DNA of 64,000 nucleotides, from positions 35,182-99,181 of IMG/VR virus record IMGVR_UViG_3300050821_001343. One strand, given 5' to 3'. The translations under genes and the position numbers were made by a program. This document shows, one piece after another, positions 9,231 through 17,511 of this stretch (positions are counted from its first letter, which is position 1; each line of letters opens with the position of its first letter). The stretch comes from a virus. The notes under the pieces are model-generated. The model searched no databases. It saw only the letters and a program-made list of their open reading frames with translations, and was not told the origin of the DNA.

Positions 9231-11435
9231 ATGGATGATACACAGAACACTCCGCAACTGGCAACCGGGACTAATGGAAGCAATCCAGCTAGTCCTGCTG
9301 CTCCTGACGAATACTCAACTCCTATTCCACAAGGGGCCACAAGTGCGCCTACTCAGCAGGATGAGTATTCTACGCCAATTCCACAAGGAGCTACAGCAAC
9401 GCCGTCGAACATCACACCACCAGAAACCGGACTCAATAAGTTTGTCTCGGGATTGGAAGCAGATAAAGACCCAACTAATCCCGCAGATGACCCCGATGCT
9501 TATGAACGAGGCATCAACCGAATGGCCGCTGGCGGAATCAAAGAAGCTGCCAACGGTGTCGGAAACATCCTCGACATGCTAACCAATCATGGTCAAGGTG
9601 GGCCGGGGCCTGTTAGCACTAAAGCGGCAGTTGCTTTGTACAAGGAGATTCACAAAGACGCTACGCCACAGCAGATTTCAGATTTTGCTAATAAGCAGAT
9701 TCGTGCTCCGCAAGCGTTTCAGAAACCAATACAAGAAGCTATTAGTTGGTTGCACTCAGGGGGACAGCCAGACGGGTTTTGGGAAACGGTCGGTTCACTT
9801 GGAGAACAAGCAGCAGAGTGGCTTGGCGGCGAAGAAGCATTGAAACTTGCATCAGCGCCGATCAAGATTGTTGAAGGAGCACCTGAAGCCATTGACACAG
9901 CAAAGCACATCGCTTCTGCAAAGAATGTCATGACTGTTCTAAAGCTTAATCCAAAGTTAGCAGGTATTGTAGCTATCGGATTGAAAGCAAGTCAAACCGC
10001 ATTAGGATCAGCCGCGCAGAATTATGTGCATACTGAAGACCCGAATTCGGCACTAAGAGCCGGTGAGATAGGAGAGGGACTAGGAGCACTTGGGGGAGCA
10101 ATTGCAAAGCCTATTGAATCCATTTCCGATCAACTTGGAAACGTTGGGCCTAAAGTTGCGCAGATCGCAGGCGAGGATGTTCCGGTCGCGGCTACCCATC
10201 CACAACTTACAGGAGCACCAGCAAATGAAACTGCTACTAGTGCATTGAACATCAACAATCCTGAGAATTTAGAAACGACTGTTGAACCGGCAGGTAAAAC
10301 CGATGCAGCAACCCCGGTAAAAAATACGCTACAGCATTTTTCCACACCAGCGGGAGCACAGAACTTTGTGGATACACAGGTACAGCCAGCCGCAAGGAAA
10401 GCACTTCAGGCAGGTCTGTCACAACCAGCGATTGATTCTGTAGACGCATTACGCACACTTCGTGGAGAGGCACCGCTAGCAGATGCTCCTCCGAAGTTGA
10501 AAACGACCGCCGCAATTGCGAAGTTCATGCAAGGTGAGGCCAAGAAAACTTACCAAACACTGGATGACGCAGCACAGCAGGACATTGATAAGTGGACCGA
10601 GCAATACGGCGAACAGGCACAGAGCAATGCTGTGAAAGAGGGTGCTCCTGATTTTGAGACGCAGTTTTCCAAGATGGGACAACCATCGACCGAGACTGCA
10701 CCTAAACCAAAGATCACGATTCCAGAGAAGCCAAAGCTATTTACGGAATTGCAAGATCAAGTTAGAGATGCAAAGGCGACCATTGGAAGCAAGGCTTCAT
10801 CTCAAGTAGACAAGCAAACTGCGATTCAGAATCTTCCAGTCTATGAGAAGGAAATGAAAGCATTCATGGCGAAGCATGGGGGTTTGGTTGATCCTGATGA
10901 GTTGTCAACTGCTAACTCTGTATACTCACAAAGTAAGAGATATGAGTGGTTGTCAAAGCAACTACAACGAGCAACGCAAGGTGCGGAAGGCGGGGGTCTA
11001 TTTAAAGGTGATACTTTGAAGTATAGACCACAGGCTCTTGAGAGTCTTGAACGCCAATACAACATCCAGTTTGGAAAGACTGACGGAGAAGATGCCTTCA
11101 AGAAACTATTGGGACCAAAGGCATACAACAACTATAACGATGTGGTTAATGCTTTGAAGCGTCCAAGCACGGGCGGTGGTACATTCGTGGAATGGTTAAA
11201 CAGTCTCCCATTAAAATCGGGAAAAGTGTTTGGCACAATCCCCGTGGGAGCATTGGCAGATCATTTACTGTTCGATCCAGATGCCGCGTCGGAAATTGCA
11301 GCGAAGTTTGAGGGTGCATCTAAACTTGCGAAGGCTGCGGGTGAACGAGTAGGTGCAACCACAGCGGCAACCGTGCGACCAAAGAACTCATCGTTGAACG
11401 ATTCTTTGCAATCGGCATCTGGTGCTTTTCAATAA
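9231..11435 (+). CDS. Internal virion/ejection protein
   Basis: About 734 aa; ATG at 9231 is preferred over the upstream GTG because AAGGTG lies just before it. The N-terminus carries a duplicated segment (DEYSTPIPQGAT twice, near residues 24-55). The remainder is helical, Ala-rich and lacks catalytic motifs. It follows the transglycosylase protein and ends just before a strong SD for the next gene. Most likely an internal core or ejection protein; this is positional inference. Confidence 0.55.
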   Translation: MDDTQNTPQLATGTNGSNPASPAAPDEYSTPIPQGATSAPTQQDEYSTPIPQGATATPSNITPPETGLNKFVSGLEADKDPTNPADDPDAYERGINRMAAGGIKEAANGVGNILDMLTNHGQGGPGPVSTKAAVALYKEIHKDATPQQISDFANKQIRAPQAFQKPIQEAISWLHSGGQPDGFWETVGSLGEQAAEWLGGEEALKLASAPIKIVEGAPEAIDTAKHIASAKNVMTVLKLNPKLAGIVAIGLKASQTALGSAAQNYVHTEDPNSALRAGEIGEGLGALGGAIAKPIESISDQLGNVGPKVAQIAGEDVPVAATHPQLTGAPANETATSALNINNPENLETTVEPAGKTDAATPVKNTLQHFSTPAGAQNFVDTQVQPAARKALQAGLSQPAIDSVDALRTLRGEAPLADAPPKLKTTAAIAKFMQGEAKKTYQTLDDAAQQDIDKWTEQYGEQAQSNAVKEGAPDFETQFSKMGQPSTETAPKPKITIPEKPKLFTELQDQVRDAKATIGSKASSQVDKQTAIQNLPVYEKEMKAFMAKHGGLVDPDELSTANSVYSQSKRYEWLSKQLQRATQGAEGGGLFKGDTLKYRPQALESLERQYNIQFGKTDGEDAFKKLLGPKAYNNYNDVVNALKRPSTGGGTFVEWLNSLPLKSGKVFGTIPVGALADHLLFDPDAASEIAAKFEGASKLAKAAGERVGATTAATVRPKNSSLNDSLQSASGAFQ

Positions 11436-11444
11436 GGAGGATAT

Positions 11445-11852
11445 TTGTTAAGACAAGATGATTTTTGCCGGTCGCAATTAGTCCTTGCAGGATGGAGACA
11501 CGGACATATCTATGGGGGGCATCTCGGAAGCTGTTTAATCATGAGTTGCCTCGCTAACCGCCAGAAAGCGGGATGGGGACCATGGCTAGAGATTTTAGAC
11601 ACAATACCAAGGTATGCTGCCACAATTGAACAGCCTGAAGGGATACCCTCGATTTGGGAACCTAACTTCGTGAGACTCTTGCACGAAGTTGAATCCATCT
11701 CGGAAGGCTCCAAGGACTATGCAAACGGAGCAATGTATTGGTTTGACTCTTCGAAACCTGTCACCAATGAATGGTTCAAAGAGAAGCTTTTAGATAACAA
11801 AGAATCACATCCAGTAATAGGGAACATGAATTCCCTAATGTTGTTAAGATAG
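11445..11852 (+). CDS. Cell-wall-hydrolase-like protein (tentative)
   Basis: 135 aa, TTG start directly behind AAGGAGGATAT, one of the strongest SD sequences in the window. The middle segment (CLANRQKAGWG) and the later DYANGAMYWFD resemble the two conserved parts of SleB/CwlJ-type hydrolases, in which a 'GA..YY' motif follows the active site. The usual catalytic Glu region is not obvious, so the family call is weak. Its place between virion and lysis-type genes fits wall degradation. Confidence 0.45.
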   Translation: MLRQDDFCRSQLVLAGWRHGHIYGGHLGSCLIMSCLANRQKAGWGPWLEILDTIPRYAATIEQPEGIPSIWEPNFVRLLHEVESISEGSKDYANGAMYWFDSSKPVTNEWFKEKLLDNKESHPVIGNMNSLMLLR

Positions 11853-11864
11853 ATTGGAGAATAC

Positions 11865-12227
11865 ATGATTGATCCCGTGACGATGGCAACACTTGTTACT
11901 CTTGGAAGTGAAATTCTGAAAATTTGGATACCAGCAGGGGCACTCTTGTTTGGGATATTCCGAGGATGGCTCTGGGTGAAAAATAAGTTTGTGAACATAG
12001 ATGCGAACGTCATTGAGATGAAGAAGTCTCTAGACACTCATTTCGATGCATTACGTTCGGATGTGCAAGACCAGACAAAGACAATTGCCGGGGCACTATC
12101 CGAGCAGCGTCAAGATTTTAGAACATTCTATGCTCCCATGTTCCTGATGCAACAGTCACAAGTACAACAGGCTGCGGCTCCGGTGCGAGCTAAGAAGGCA
12201 CCCCGAAAACCGGCCCGAAAGAAATAA
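11865..12227 (+). CDS. Membrane-anchored coiled-coil protein (holin or spanin-like)
   Basis: 120 aa. Residues about 18-38 form one transmembrane helix (IWIPAGALLFGIFRGWLW). A helical region at 45-95 follows, then a Lys/Pro-rich basic tail. This layout is seen in phage holin-like and type II holin proteins. SD is GGAG 7 bases before the ATG. Function is inferred from topology and location. Confidence 0.5.
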   Translation: MIDPVTMATLVTLGSEILKIWIPAGALLFGIFRGWLWVKNKFVNIDANVIEMKKSLDTHFDALRSDVQDQTKTIAGALSEQRQDFRTFYAPMFLMQQSQVQQAAAPVRAKKAPRKPARKK

Positions 12228-12228
12228 C

Positions 12229-12257
12229 TTGACAAATGGGCCAAACTATGGTAATAT
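12229..12257 (+). promoter_or_regulatory. Sigma70-type promoter
   Basis: TTGACA (12229-12234), 17-bp spacer ending in TATGG, then TAATAT (12252-12257). It lies 33 bases before the metallophosphoesterase ATG and is the clearest + strand promoter in the window. Confidence 0.8.
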
Positions 12258-12290
12258 AGGGATGTAGTCAAAGTTCAATCACGGAGGATA

Positions 12291-13622
12291 ATGTCTAATA
12301 AACTAGCGGATACCAGAGATGGTCTAATTGTTGATCTTAAGATCATGCTTAAGCAGTATGGAAAAGTAAGCCGAGATTTCTATAGACAGAAGGGGGCTTT
12401 TTCTGAAAAGGTTTGGAGTAAATATTTTCCAACCTTCAAAGATTTTCTAGCAGCGGCAGCACCAGAAGAAGCGAACAATACGGAAACTCATACTTCTGAT
12501 GGAGACAACTGGGACATAACCCTTAAGGGGACGACGATTCACACGCTGCCAGAGTTGTTGGAATACTGCAAGGTTGACTTAGGAATCTGGGAAGTCGAAC
12601 GCTTTGTTGTTAACAAATGGGAAATGGGTTATGCAACTGGACCCAAGGATGACCGAGAAGCGAAGTCACACCCATTGTTCCAAGTTAAAGCCACGCTTAT
12701 CAAGCGGAAAGAGGTAGTTGATGCTCGTGCAGAACTTGACCGTCTCAAAGACGAATTCAAACGTACAGCGCCTAAAGTCAAACGCGCATCAGCCAAATCA
12801 TTACTCGAATCTGGCAATATGTTAGAGGTAAACATTCCTGATGCTCATTTTGGGAAGATGGCTTGGGCAACAGAGACAGGTGGACGTAGTTATGACACTC
12901 CGATTGCTTCGGCAACGTTTCTCCGCGCACTTGATACGCTTATCGGGCTATCTCGCGGATTCGTCTTCGGAAAGATTCTTTTTGTTGTTGGGAACGATCT
13001 TCTCAACTCGGATGATGAACTTGGACGTACAACCAAGGGAACCTTTGTCAGTACGGATGGCCGGTATCAAAAGACTTTCTCAACAGTCCGCAAGACCGTC
13101 ACTGAAGCGATTCACAGACTTCGTGAAATCGCGCCGGTTGAAGTCGTAATGGTCAGCGGTAATCATGACAATCTTGGAGTATGGCATCTCGGAGATTCCC
13201 TTGAGTGCTTGTTTGAAGGTTATGAGGATGTGACCGTAAGGAATGAACCCACGGCACGTAAGTACGTTCGCCATGGAAATGTTCTATTGATGCTCACGCA
13301 CGGAGACAAAGGGAAACGTGAAGACTATCCGTTGCTCATGGCAACCGAAAGGAGCCAAGACTTTGGAGAAACCAAATACCGAGAAATTCACACCGGACAC
13401 ATTCACCAGACCAAACTTCAAGAATGGCATGGAGTTCGCGTTCGAATCCTACCGAGCCTTTCTCCCCCTGATGCGTGGCACAGTGAGAATGCCTTCGTCG
13501 GGCAACAACGCAACGCTGAGGCATATGTCTGGAATGAGGAACACGGTCTAATAGCAATGTTCTTCCATAACGATGAGACATTTCCAGAAATTACAACAGA
13601 TCGAATACTGAAAGTTGAGTAA
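12291..13622 (+). CDS. Calcineurin-like metallophosphoesterase
   Basis: 443 aa, start ATG behind CGGAGGATA. The C-terminal two thirds carries the dimetal phosphoesterase motifs in order: IPDAHFGK (about 183), VVGNDLLN (about 230), VSGNHDN (about 287), LTHGDK (about 342) and HTGHIHQ (about 367). The N-terminal 140 residues look like a helix-turn-helix-type region followed by a linker. Such enzymes hydrolyse phosphomono- or diesters; in phages a DNA or nucleotide substrate is usual, but the substrate is not known here. It is the first gene after a strong promoter. Confidence 0.85.
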   Translation: MSNKLADTRDGLIVDLKIMLKQYGKVSRDFYRQKGAFSEKVWSKYFPTFKDFLAAAAPEEANNTETHTSDGDNWDITLKGTTIHTLPELLEYCKVDLGIWEVERFVVNKWEMGYATGPKDDREAKSHPLFQVKATLIKRKEVVDARAELDRLKDEFKRTAPKVKRASAKSLLESGNMLEVNIPDAHFGKMAWATETGGRSYDTPIASATFLRALDTLIGLSRGFVFGKILFVVGNDLLNSDDELGRTTKGTFVSTDGRYQKTFSTVRKTVTEAIHRLREIAPVEVVMVSGNHDNLGVWHLGDSLECLFEGYEDVTVRNEPTARKYVRHGNVLLMLTHGDKGKREDYPLLMATERSQDFGETKYREIHTGHIHQTKLQEWHGVRVRILPSLSPPDAWHSENAFVGQQRNAEAYVWNEEHGLIAMFFHNDETFPEITTDRILKVE

Positions 13623-13623
13623 C

Positions 13624-13851
13624 ATGCAACAAGTGTTTTGGAGAAACTATATCGCATATGTCTACACACCAAGTTCTGATCTTTACGATGTAGAGATTGG
13701 AGATGTATTTTTGCATCAAAATGGAAGACGATACAAACTGGTTGAGCGCGACATAATCAAATGTATCATCGTCAAGTGGACATGGTGGGATGACTTCAAA
13801 GCAAAATTAAGAGGAGAAAAAGTCAATGTCATCAGCGCACCTACCAAGTGA
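13624..13851 (+). CDS. Small protein, unknown
   Basis: 75 aa from ATG 13624, immediately after the phosphoesterase stop. Aromatic and charged with a predicted small beta-barrel (EIGDVFLHQNGRRYKLVE). It overlaps the next gene by 26 bases. No family recognised. Confidence 0.5.
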   Translation: MQQVFWRNYIAYVYTPSSDLYDVEIGDVFLHQNGRRYKLVERDIIKCIIVKWTWWDDFKAKLRGEKVNVISAPTK

Positions 13852-14176
13852 CGCACAGGCGCGGAAAGGAATGCCGATTTTCTCGGGAGTCCTCCGCTAT
13901 TTCCCAGATGCTATTGCAGAAATTGCAAGAATCTCAAAAGCAGGGAATGATCAGCACAACCCCGGCCAGCCCCTACATTGGTCAAGAGAAAAATCAGCAG
14001 ATCACCATGACTGCGCCTCACGGCATTTGATTGAATCCGGGACAGTCGATAGTGACGGATACCGCCATAGTGCCAAACTAGCATGGAGAGCATTAGCTAT
14101 CCTACAGCTAGAACTGGAAGCTGAATTCGCAGCTAACGCAAAGCAGGATGCAGCACAACCTTGGATTCAGTTGTAG
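13826..14176 (+). CDS. dGTP_diPhyd_N (DUF5664)-type protein
   Basis: 116 aa, SD GAGGAGAAAAAG. The conserved block of this phage family is present: KGMPIFSGVLRYFPDA, then LHWSREKSADHHDCASRH and a C-terminal HSAKLAWRALAILQLELE. The family name derives from the N-terminal region of phage dATP/dGTP diphosphohydrolases (MazZ-type), all-alpha enzymes that remove dNTPs. The EExxE-type metal site of full MazG-like enzymes is not clear in this short form, so catalysis is uncertain. No PurZ gene is seen in the window. Confidence 0.65.
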   Translation: MSSAHLPSDAQARKGMPIFSGVLRYFPDAIAEIARISKAGNDQHNPGQPLHWSREKSADHHDCASRHLIESGTVDSDGYRHSAKLAWRALAILQLELEAEFAANAKQDAAQPWIQL

Positions 14177-14204
14177 AGTCAAACCGGAATTTCAGGAGTA
14201 AAAT

Positions 14205-14348
14205 ATGCCGTTGGTCAAGAGCAAAAGCAAGAAAGCAATGAGCACCAATATACGCCGGGAAGTTGCAGCCGGTAAGCCACAAAAACAAGCCGTGGCGATT
14301 GCGTATTCAGTGCAACGTCGCGCAGGAAAGAAGCGCAAGGGGAAATAA
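14205..14348 (+). CDS. Small basic phage protein (DUF6496-like)
   Basis: 47 aa, SD AGGAGTAAAAT. Lys/Arg-rich sequence starting MPLVKSKSKKAMS with a central GKPQKQAVAIAYSV segment, a pattern common in small phage proteins of unknown function. The stop overlaps the following ATG (TAATG), implying coupled translation. Confidence 0.75.
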   Translation: MPLVKSKSKKAMSTNIRREVAAGKPQKQAVAIAYSVQRRAGKKRKGK

Positions 14349-14569
14349 TGTCGAAACTAAGCAAGCCAATCTCAGGTGATCCACTCCCCATGAAGGAAAA
14401 GAAAGAAGACGGCGGTTGGTCGCAGTTCGAAGCGTGGGCGGGACAGGAATGGTTTGGAGGAGACAATCCGTACAAGGAGCGTTATGGCAGCAGCAACACC
14501 GTCAACACCACCAACATCAGTAATACCCCCAGTAAGTTCCCTAAGCCAAGTGGAAAGCGCAGCAACTAG
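14348..14569 (+). CDS. Small hydrophilic protein, unknown
   Basis: 73 aa; ATG overlaps the preceding TAA. Hydrophilic, with a Trp-rich central part (WSQFEAWAGQEWFGG). It overlaps the next gene start by 86 bases, which is more than usual, so the real end of expression is uncertain. Confidence 0.5.
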   Translation: MSKLSKPISGDPLPMKEKKEDGGWSQFEAWAGQEWFGGDNPYKERYGSSNTVNTTNISNTPSKFPKPSGKRSN

Positions 14570-15257
14570 TTGGTTTAAGACACACGAGACATTACTGATC
14601 GTGTTCATGTCCTTAATCGTAGGGACATTTCTGGTTTACAAAGGACTGGATATTGTATCCAGTTACGAGAATCACAAAGCCCAACAAGCCATCGCGGTCG
14701 TGCAGGCACAGAGCAATCAGAATGCTGCTGATTTGACCACAGTGAAACAAACACTTGCTGCCTATCAAACGGCTCTTGCGAACGCTACCACGGCCAATCA
14801 GACGTTAGCACAGGCTGTGACAGCACGTAACACAGTTGTAGTCAAGCAAGAATCGACCGACGCCACTCTTCCTCAGTCCGCATTAGGGCAGAGATGGGAA
14901 ACATTGGTAAACGATACGGGTGTGACTCCAACTCCTACTGGATTTGCGGTCCCGGAGAAAGCAGCCCTCGATACGGTACAATCTCTTGAGCAAGTTCCGG
15001 TTTTGACGCAGGATGTGAAAGACGCTCAGGCTCAGACGGCCAATGATCAAATCGCACTGACGCAGGCTAACAATGTAATAGATCAAGGAAAAACTTTGGT
15101 AACCGGCCTACAAAATCAGTTGACAGATGAGACGAAATCGTGTAGTATTCAATTATCGGCTGCAAAGGCAGCAGCGAATAAGGGCAAATTCAAATGGTTC
15201 GGTATCGGATACGTTTCTGGATTCGTTAGCGGACTAGTGGTAGCGATTGTAAAGTAG
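14484..15257 (+). CDS. Membrane-anchored coiled-coil protein (spanin candidate)
   Basis: 257 aa from ATG 14484, chosen because AAGGAG lies 4 bases upstream. A transmembrane helix at about 35-58 (LLIVFMSLIVGTFLVYKG) is followed by about 130 residues of Gln/Ala/Thr-rich helix and a second hydrophobic helix at the extreme C-terminus (GYVSGFVSGLVVAIVK). The topology would suit a protein bridging the envelope. It is followed immediately by the tRNA-Ala gene. Confidence 0.55.
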   Translation: MAAATPSTPPTSVIPPVSSLSQVESAATSWFKTHETLLIVFMSLIVGTFLVYKGLDIVSSYENHKAQQAIAVVQAQSNQNAADLTTVKQTLAAYQTALANATTANQTLAQAVTARNTVVVKQESTDATLPQSALGQRWETLVNDTGVTPTPTGFAVPEKAALDTVQSLEQVPVLTQDVKDAQAQTANDQIALTQANNVIDQGKTLVTGLQNQLTDETKSCSIQLSAAKAAANKGKFKWFGIGYVSGFVSGLVVAIVK

Positions 15258-15258
15258 T

Positions 15259-15334
15259 GGGCCAGTAGCTCAATTGGGAGAGCAATCCCCTTGCACGGGA
15301 TAGGTTGCAGGTTCGATGCCTGTCAGGTCCACCA
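15259..15334 (+). tRNA. tRNA-Ala (UGC)
   Basis: Cloverleaf with D-arm AGCTCAATTGGGAGAGC, anticodon stem ATCCC/GGGAT around loop CTTGCAC (anticodon TGC), T-arm GCAGG-TTCGATG-CCTGT and an encoded CCA. One mismatch in the acceptor stem. Confidence 0.9.
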
Positions 15335-15342
15335 AAAGTTTT

Positions 15343-15419
15343 GCCCTGTTAGCTCAGTTGGTCAGAGCATAACTTTTACAAAGTTGGGGTCGGAGGTTCG
15401 AATCCTTCACGGGGCACCA
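15343..15419 (+). tRNA. tRNA-Val (UAC)
   Basis: Acceptor GCCCTGT/ACGGGGC, anticodon loop TTTACAA (anticodon TAC), T-loop TTCGAAT, encoded CCA. Eight bases after tRNA-Ala. Confidence 0.93.
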
Positions 15420-15428
15420 AGAGGTTGT

Positions 15429-15533
15429 ATGCATCATAAACACCATGTCGAGGATGTAGCTTGGGACATTTTCATAGGACCGTTCTACTTCACTTGGGGA
15501 ATCCTGAGATGGATTTTTGAGAACTGGGATTAA
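15429..15533 (+). CDS. 34-aa His/Trp-rich membrane peptide
   Basis: ATG 9 bases after tRNA-Val with SD GAGG. The sequence starts MHHKHHVEDVAWD and continues as a Phe/Trp-rich helix (FIGPFYFTWGILRWIF) that would insert in a membrane. Function unknown; the SD and the neat fit between tRNA-Val and the next gene support it. Confidence 0.55.
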   Translation: MHHKHHVEDVAWDIFIGPFYFTWGILRWIFENWD

Positions 15534-15546
15534 CTGAAAGGGGCAT

Positions 15547-15723
15547 ATGGACGCAGCACGCGAGGAAGCACGGGCAGCACGAATTGAGCAGCGCCGAATC
15601 CTTGGGGACTACTACCGGGAGCTATCGGTCAACTATTTGGACTATGAGGTTCTAGCAAAAACCATTGGGCCAACTCTGGCATTTCCAGCGCGTCCAAATA
15701 TTCCAGAATACGAGAACGCTTAA
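15547..15723 (+). CDS. Small helical protein, unknown
   Basis: 58 aa, SD AAAGGGGC before ATG. Begins with a highly charged helix (MDAAREEARAARIEQRR) followed by a Tyr-rich segment and a Pro-rich tail. Not recognised. Spaced 13 bases from the preceding stop and 7 from the next start. Confidence 0.6.
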   Translation: MDAAREEARAARIEQRRILGDYYRELSVNYLDYEVLAKTIGPTLAFPARPNIPEYENA

Positions 15724-15730
15724 GGAAAAT

Positions 15731-15913
15731 ATGCGATCTACAACTTATTGTCGTAAACTAGAAGATGGAAGTGGCTTTGTCATTGTAAGAACCATTTTCA
15801 AGAGGTATAAGAATTTTAATACTCCTTCCTATATCGACCAGCAATGGGAAGAAGCTTTAGCGACGGGTACGACGAAAGACGAAGCATGGTCAAATTACCG
15901 TCTAAAGGTTTGA
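15731..15913 (+). CDS. Small protein, unknown
   Basis: 60 aa from ATG 15731, SD AAGGAAAAT. Short alpha/beta sequence with a C-terminal EEALATGTTKDEAW segment. Lies just before tRNA-Gln. Not recognised. Confidence 0.55.
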   Translation: MRSTTYCRKLEDGSGFVIVRTIFKRYKNFNTPSYIDQQWEEALATGTTKDEAWSNYRLKV

Positions 15914-15918
15914 ATTGT

Positions 15919-15992
15919 ATCGGGTTCGTTTAGTGGCAGGACGGCAGGCTTTGACCCTGCTCGCTGAGGTTCGATTCCTTGCCCCGGTGCCA
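15919..15992 (+). tRNA. tRNA-Gln (UUG)
   Basis: Anticodon stem GCAGG/CCTGC around loop CTTTGAC (anticodon TTG), T-arm TGAGG-TTCGATT-CCTTG, acceptor ATCGGGT/CCCCGGT with one mismatch, encoded CCA. Confidence 0.88.
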
Positions 15993-16005
15993 AGATTGGA
16001 GAGAA

Positions 16006-16386
16006 ATGAAGAGACTGGCAGTATTTCTTATCGTATTGGTAACAATGTGTCTGCCCGATCTTGGCGGTCATCTTAACTGGTACGCTGAAAAACAGAATGC
16101 AGGATTCATGCCAGTATGGTGCTATGATACAGGCATGAAGATGTCGGTCGATGAAGATTCACGCCATGTGGAATTAACCAAATCGAGCAAGGTCCCATAT
16201 CTGTCCGATATTTTCCCCATGTATGTGTATTCATTTGAGGATAGCAAATTCGAATTAGATGGAGTAATGAGCATAGGCGATCTACTTCTATGGAGTGGCT
16301 ACGTCGGTTTCTTTTTCTCCCTGTTCTATTTGTTGGTGCTTTTGTTGGATGATTTGGTGACAGTTCTTTGCAGGTTTAGACATTGA
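16006..16386 (+). CDS. Membrane protein with N- and C-terminal helices
   Basis: 126 aa from ATG 16006 (SD GGAGAGAA). The N-terminus is a signal-like helix (LAVFLIVLVTMCL), the middle is about 70 residues of soluble sequence, and residues about 95-120 form a second strong helix (GYVGFFFSLFYLLVLLL). The stop is the last base before tRNA-Gly. Function unknown. Confidence 0.6.
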   Translation: MKRLAVFLIVLVTMCLPDLGGHLNWYAEKQNAGFMPVWCYDTGMKMSVDEDSRHVELTKSSKVPYLSDIFPMYVYSFEDSKFELDGVMSIGDLLLWSGYVGFFFSLFYLLVLLLDDLVTVLCRFRH

Positions 16387-16463
16387 GCGGGATTGTTTTG
16401 TAATGGTAGCATATCGGTCTTCCAAACCGTAAGGTATAGGTTCAAATCCGGTATCCCGCTCCA
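16387..16463 (+). tRNA. tRNA-Gly (UCC)
   Basis: Acceptor GCGGGAT/ATCCCGC, anticodon stem CGGT/ACCG with loop CTTCCAA (anticodon TCC), T-loop TTCAAAT, encoded CCA. Begins at the base after the previous stop codon. Confidence 0.9.
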
Positions 16464-16464
16464 T

Positions 16465-16541
16465 CTACCAGTGGCGAAGGGGTTTAACGCGGTCGGCTGC
16501 AACCCGTCTATTCACAGGTTCGAATCCTGTCTGGTAGTCCA
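16465..16541 (+). tRNA. tRNA-Cys (GCA)
   Basis: Acceptor CTACCAG/CTGGTAG, D-arm GGCGAAGGGGTTTAACGC typical of tRNA-Cys, anticodon loop CTGCAAC (anticodon GCA), T-arm ACAGG-TTCGAAT-CCTGT, encoded CCA. One T-T mismatch in the anticodon stem. Confidence 0.9.
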
Positions 16542-16554
16542 TTTGGAGGTACAC

Positions 16555-16743
16555 ATGACATACGTGGTGAAAGCACCGTCCAGCGCGGACGCAGGCAAGC
16601 AAATCCTCCTTAAGATCACAGGCGTTGATTATTTCGAGGTAAACGCAGGAACACTTTTGTTCTACAAACGTTCTAGTAAGAATCCGGTTAAAGCATTCGG
16701 TCCGGGTGGATGGTTTTACGTTCTTGAGAACGACAAGAAATAG
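16555..16743 (+). CDS. Small protein, unknown
   Basis: 62 aa, SD TTGGAGGTACAC before ATG 16555. Short beta-rich sequence ending in charged residues. Follows tRNA-Cys closely. Not recognised. Confidence 0.6.
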   Translation: MTYVVKAPSSADAGKQILLKITGVDYFEVNAGTLLFYKRSSKNPVKAFGPGGWFYVLENDKK

Positions 16744-16750
16744 GAGATAC

Positions 16751-17179
16751 ATGAAGCACACAATTGAAAAACTACTTCTGACAGCAGCGTTGCTGTTCGG
16801 CTCACTCACTGTCCAAGCACGGGCACAAGCACCAACGGTCACCCTGCCAAGCGCAACCGCTAGTCAGAGTAATCTGTCATGGACTAACTCCGCAAATTGT
16901 ACGGCTGCTACCCCCTGTCTTATCAATCCGTATCGGATTGGTGGGCAATGTCCGGCGAATCTTGCAGGCACAACTGGCTGGACTCAACTACCCGCTACAG
17001 CGGCACAGGCAACTTCGGCAACGGACACAACCGTGGTAGCTGGTCAAACCTATAGCTACGTGGTTGAAGCAACATTTGTATCTGGCGGAAGTCCTAGTGG
17101 ACCGTCGAATTGTGTAACTGTTTCAATCCCAAACGTACCGGGCGTCCCAACGGGCCTGAACGCGACCGTCACAAACTAG
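16751..17179 (+). CDS. Secreted fibronectin III-like protein
   Basis: 142 aa from ATG 16751 (SD AGGAGATAC). A clear Sec signal peptide (MKHTIEKLLLTAALLFGS, likely cut after QARAQA near residue 26) precedes an Fn3-like domain: an early NLSWTNSANC strand, a late TYSYVVEATF strand, and a C-terminal VPGVPTGLNATV segment that looks like the start of a second Fn3 repeat. Four cysteines could form disulfides in the periplasm. An exported protein among tRNA genes is unusual; it may alter the cell surface. Role unknown. Confidence 0.65.
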   Translation: MKHTIEKLLLTAALLFGSLTVQARAQAPTVTLPSATASQSNLSWTNSANCTAATPCLINPYRIGGQCPANLAGTTGWTQLPATAAQATSATDTTVVAGQTYSYVVEATFVSGGSPSGPSNCVTVSIPNVPGVPTGLNATVTN

Positions 17180-17364
17180 TATGTAGGGAAATTTGGACCT
17201 TTGGCGGTTGGGTGAAGGTCTGCGAAAATAAGTAATCGACATGTGCCCACGCAAATCCTCTGTGCCGTATCCGGGTCAAGGAGTTAGTACATGAAGCGTG
17301 CCCTTCCCTCTAGTCGGGGAGAAGTTGACCTATCCGATTAGCGGCTGGCGAGATGAAGGGATTT

Positions 17365-17441
17365 GCCACGGTAGCTCAGTTGGTTAGAGCGGCAGTTTTG
17401 TAAACTGCGGGTCGGGAGTTCGAATCTCTCCCGTGGCTCCA
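17365..17441 (+). tRNA. tRNA-Thr (UGU)
   Basis: Acceptor GCCACGG/CCGTGGC, anticodon stem GCAGT/ACTGC around TTTGTAA (anticodon TGT), T-loop TTCGAAT, encoded CCA. All stems pair well. The 185 bases before it (17180-17364) hold no gene I can support. Confidence 0.95.
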
Positions 17442-17511
17442 TATTCCTACACCTTAGATGCATTCACTATTAGGTGTTTGTATGACAACGGAATGCTAAA
17501 TTGGAGGCAGT

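Noticed and set aside
13826-14176. Evidence for a Z-genome (2-aminoadenine) phage
   Set aside because: The dGTP_diPhyd_N domain alone is not enough; no PurZ or DatZ gene is visible in the window.
17288-17341. 16-codon frame MKRALPSSRGEVDLSD with an AAGGAG upstream
   Set aside because: Too short, overlaps another tiny frame, no supporting neighbour overlap, and the surrounding 185 bases lack coding character.
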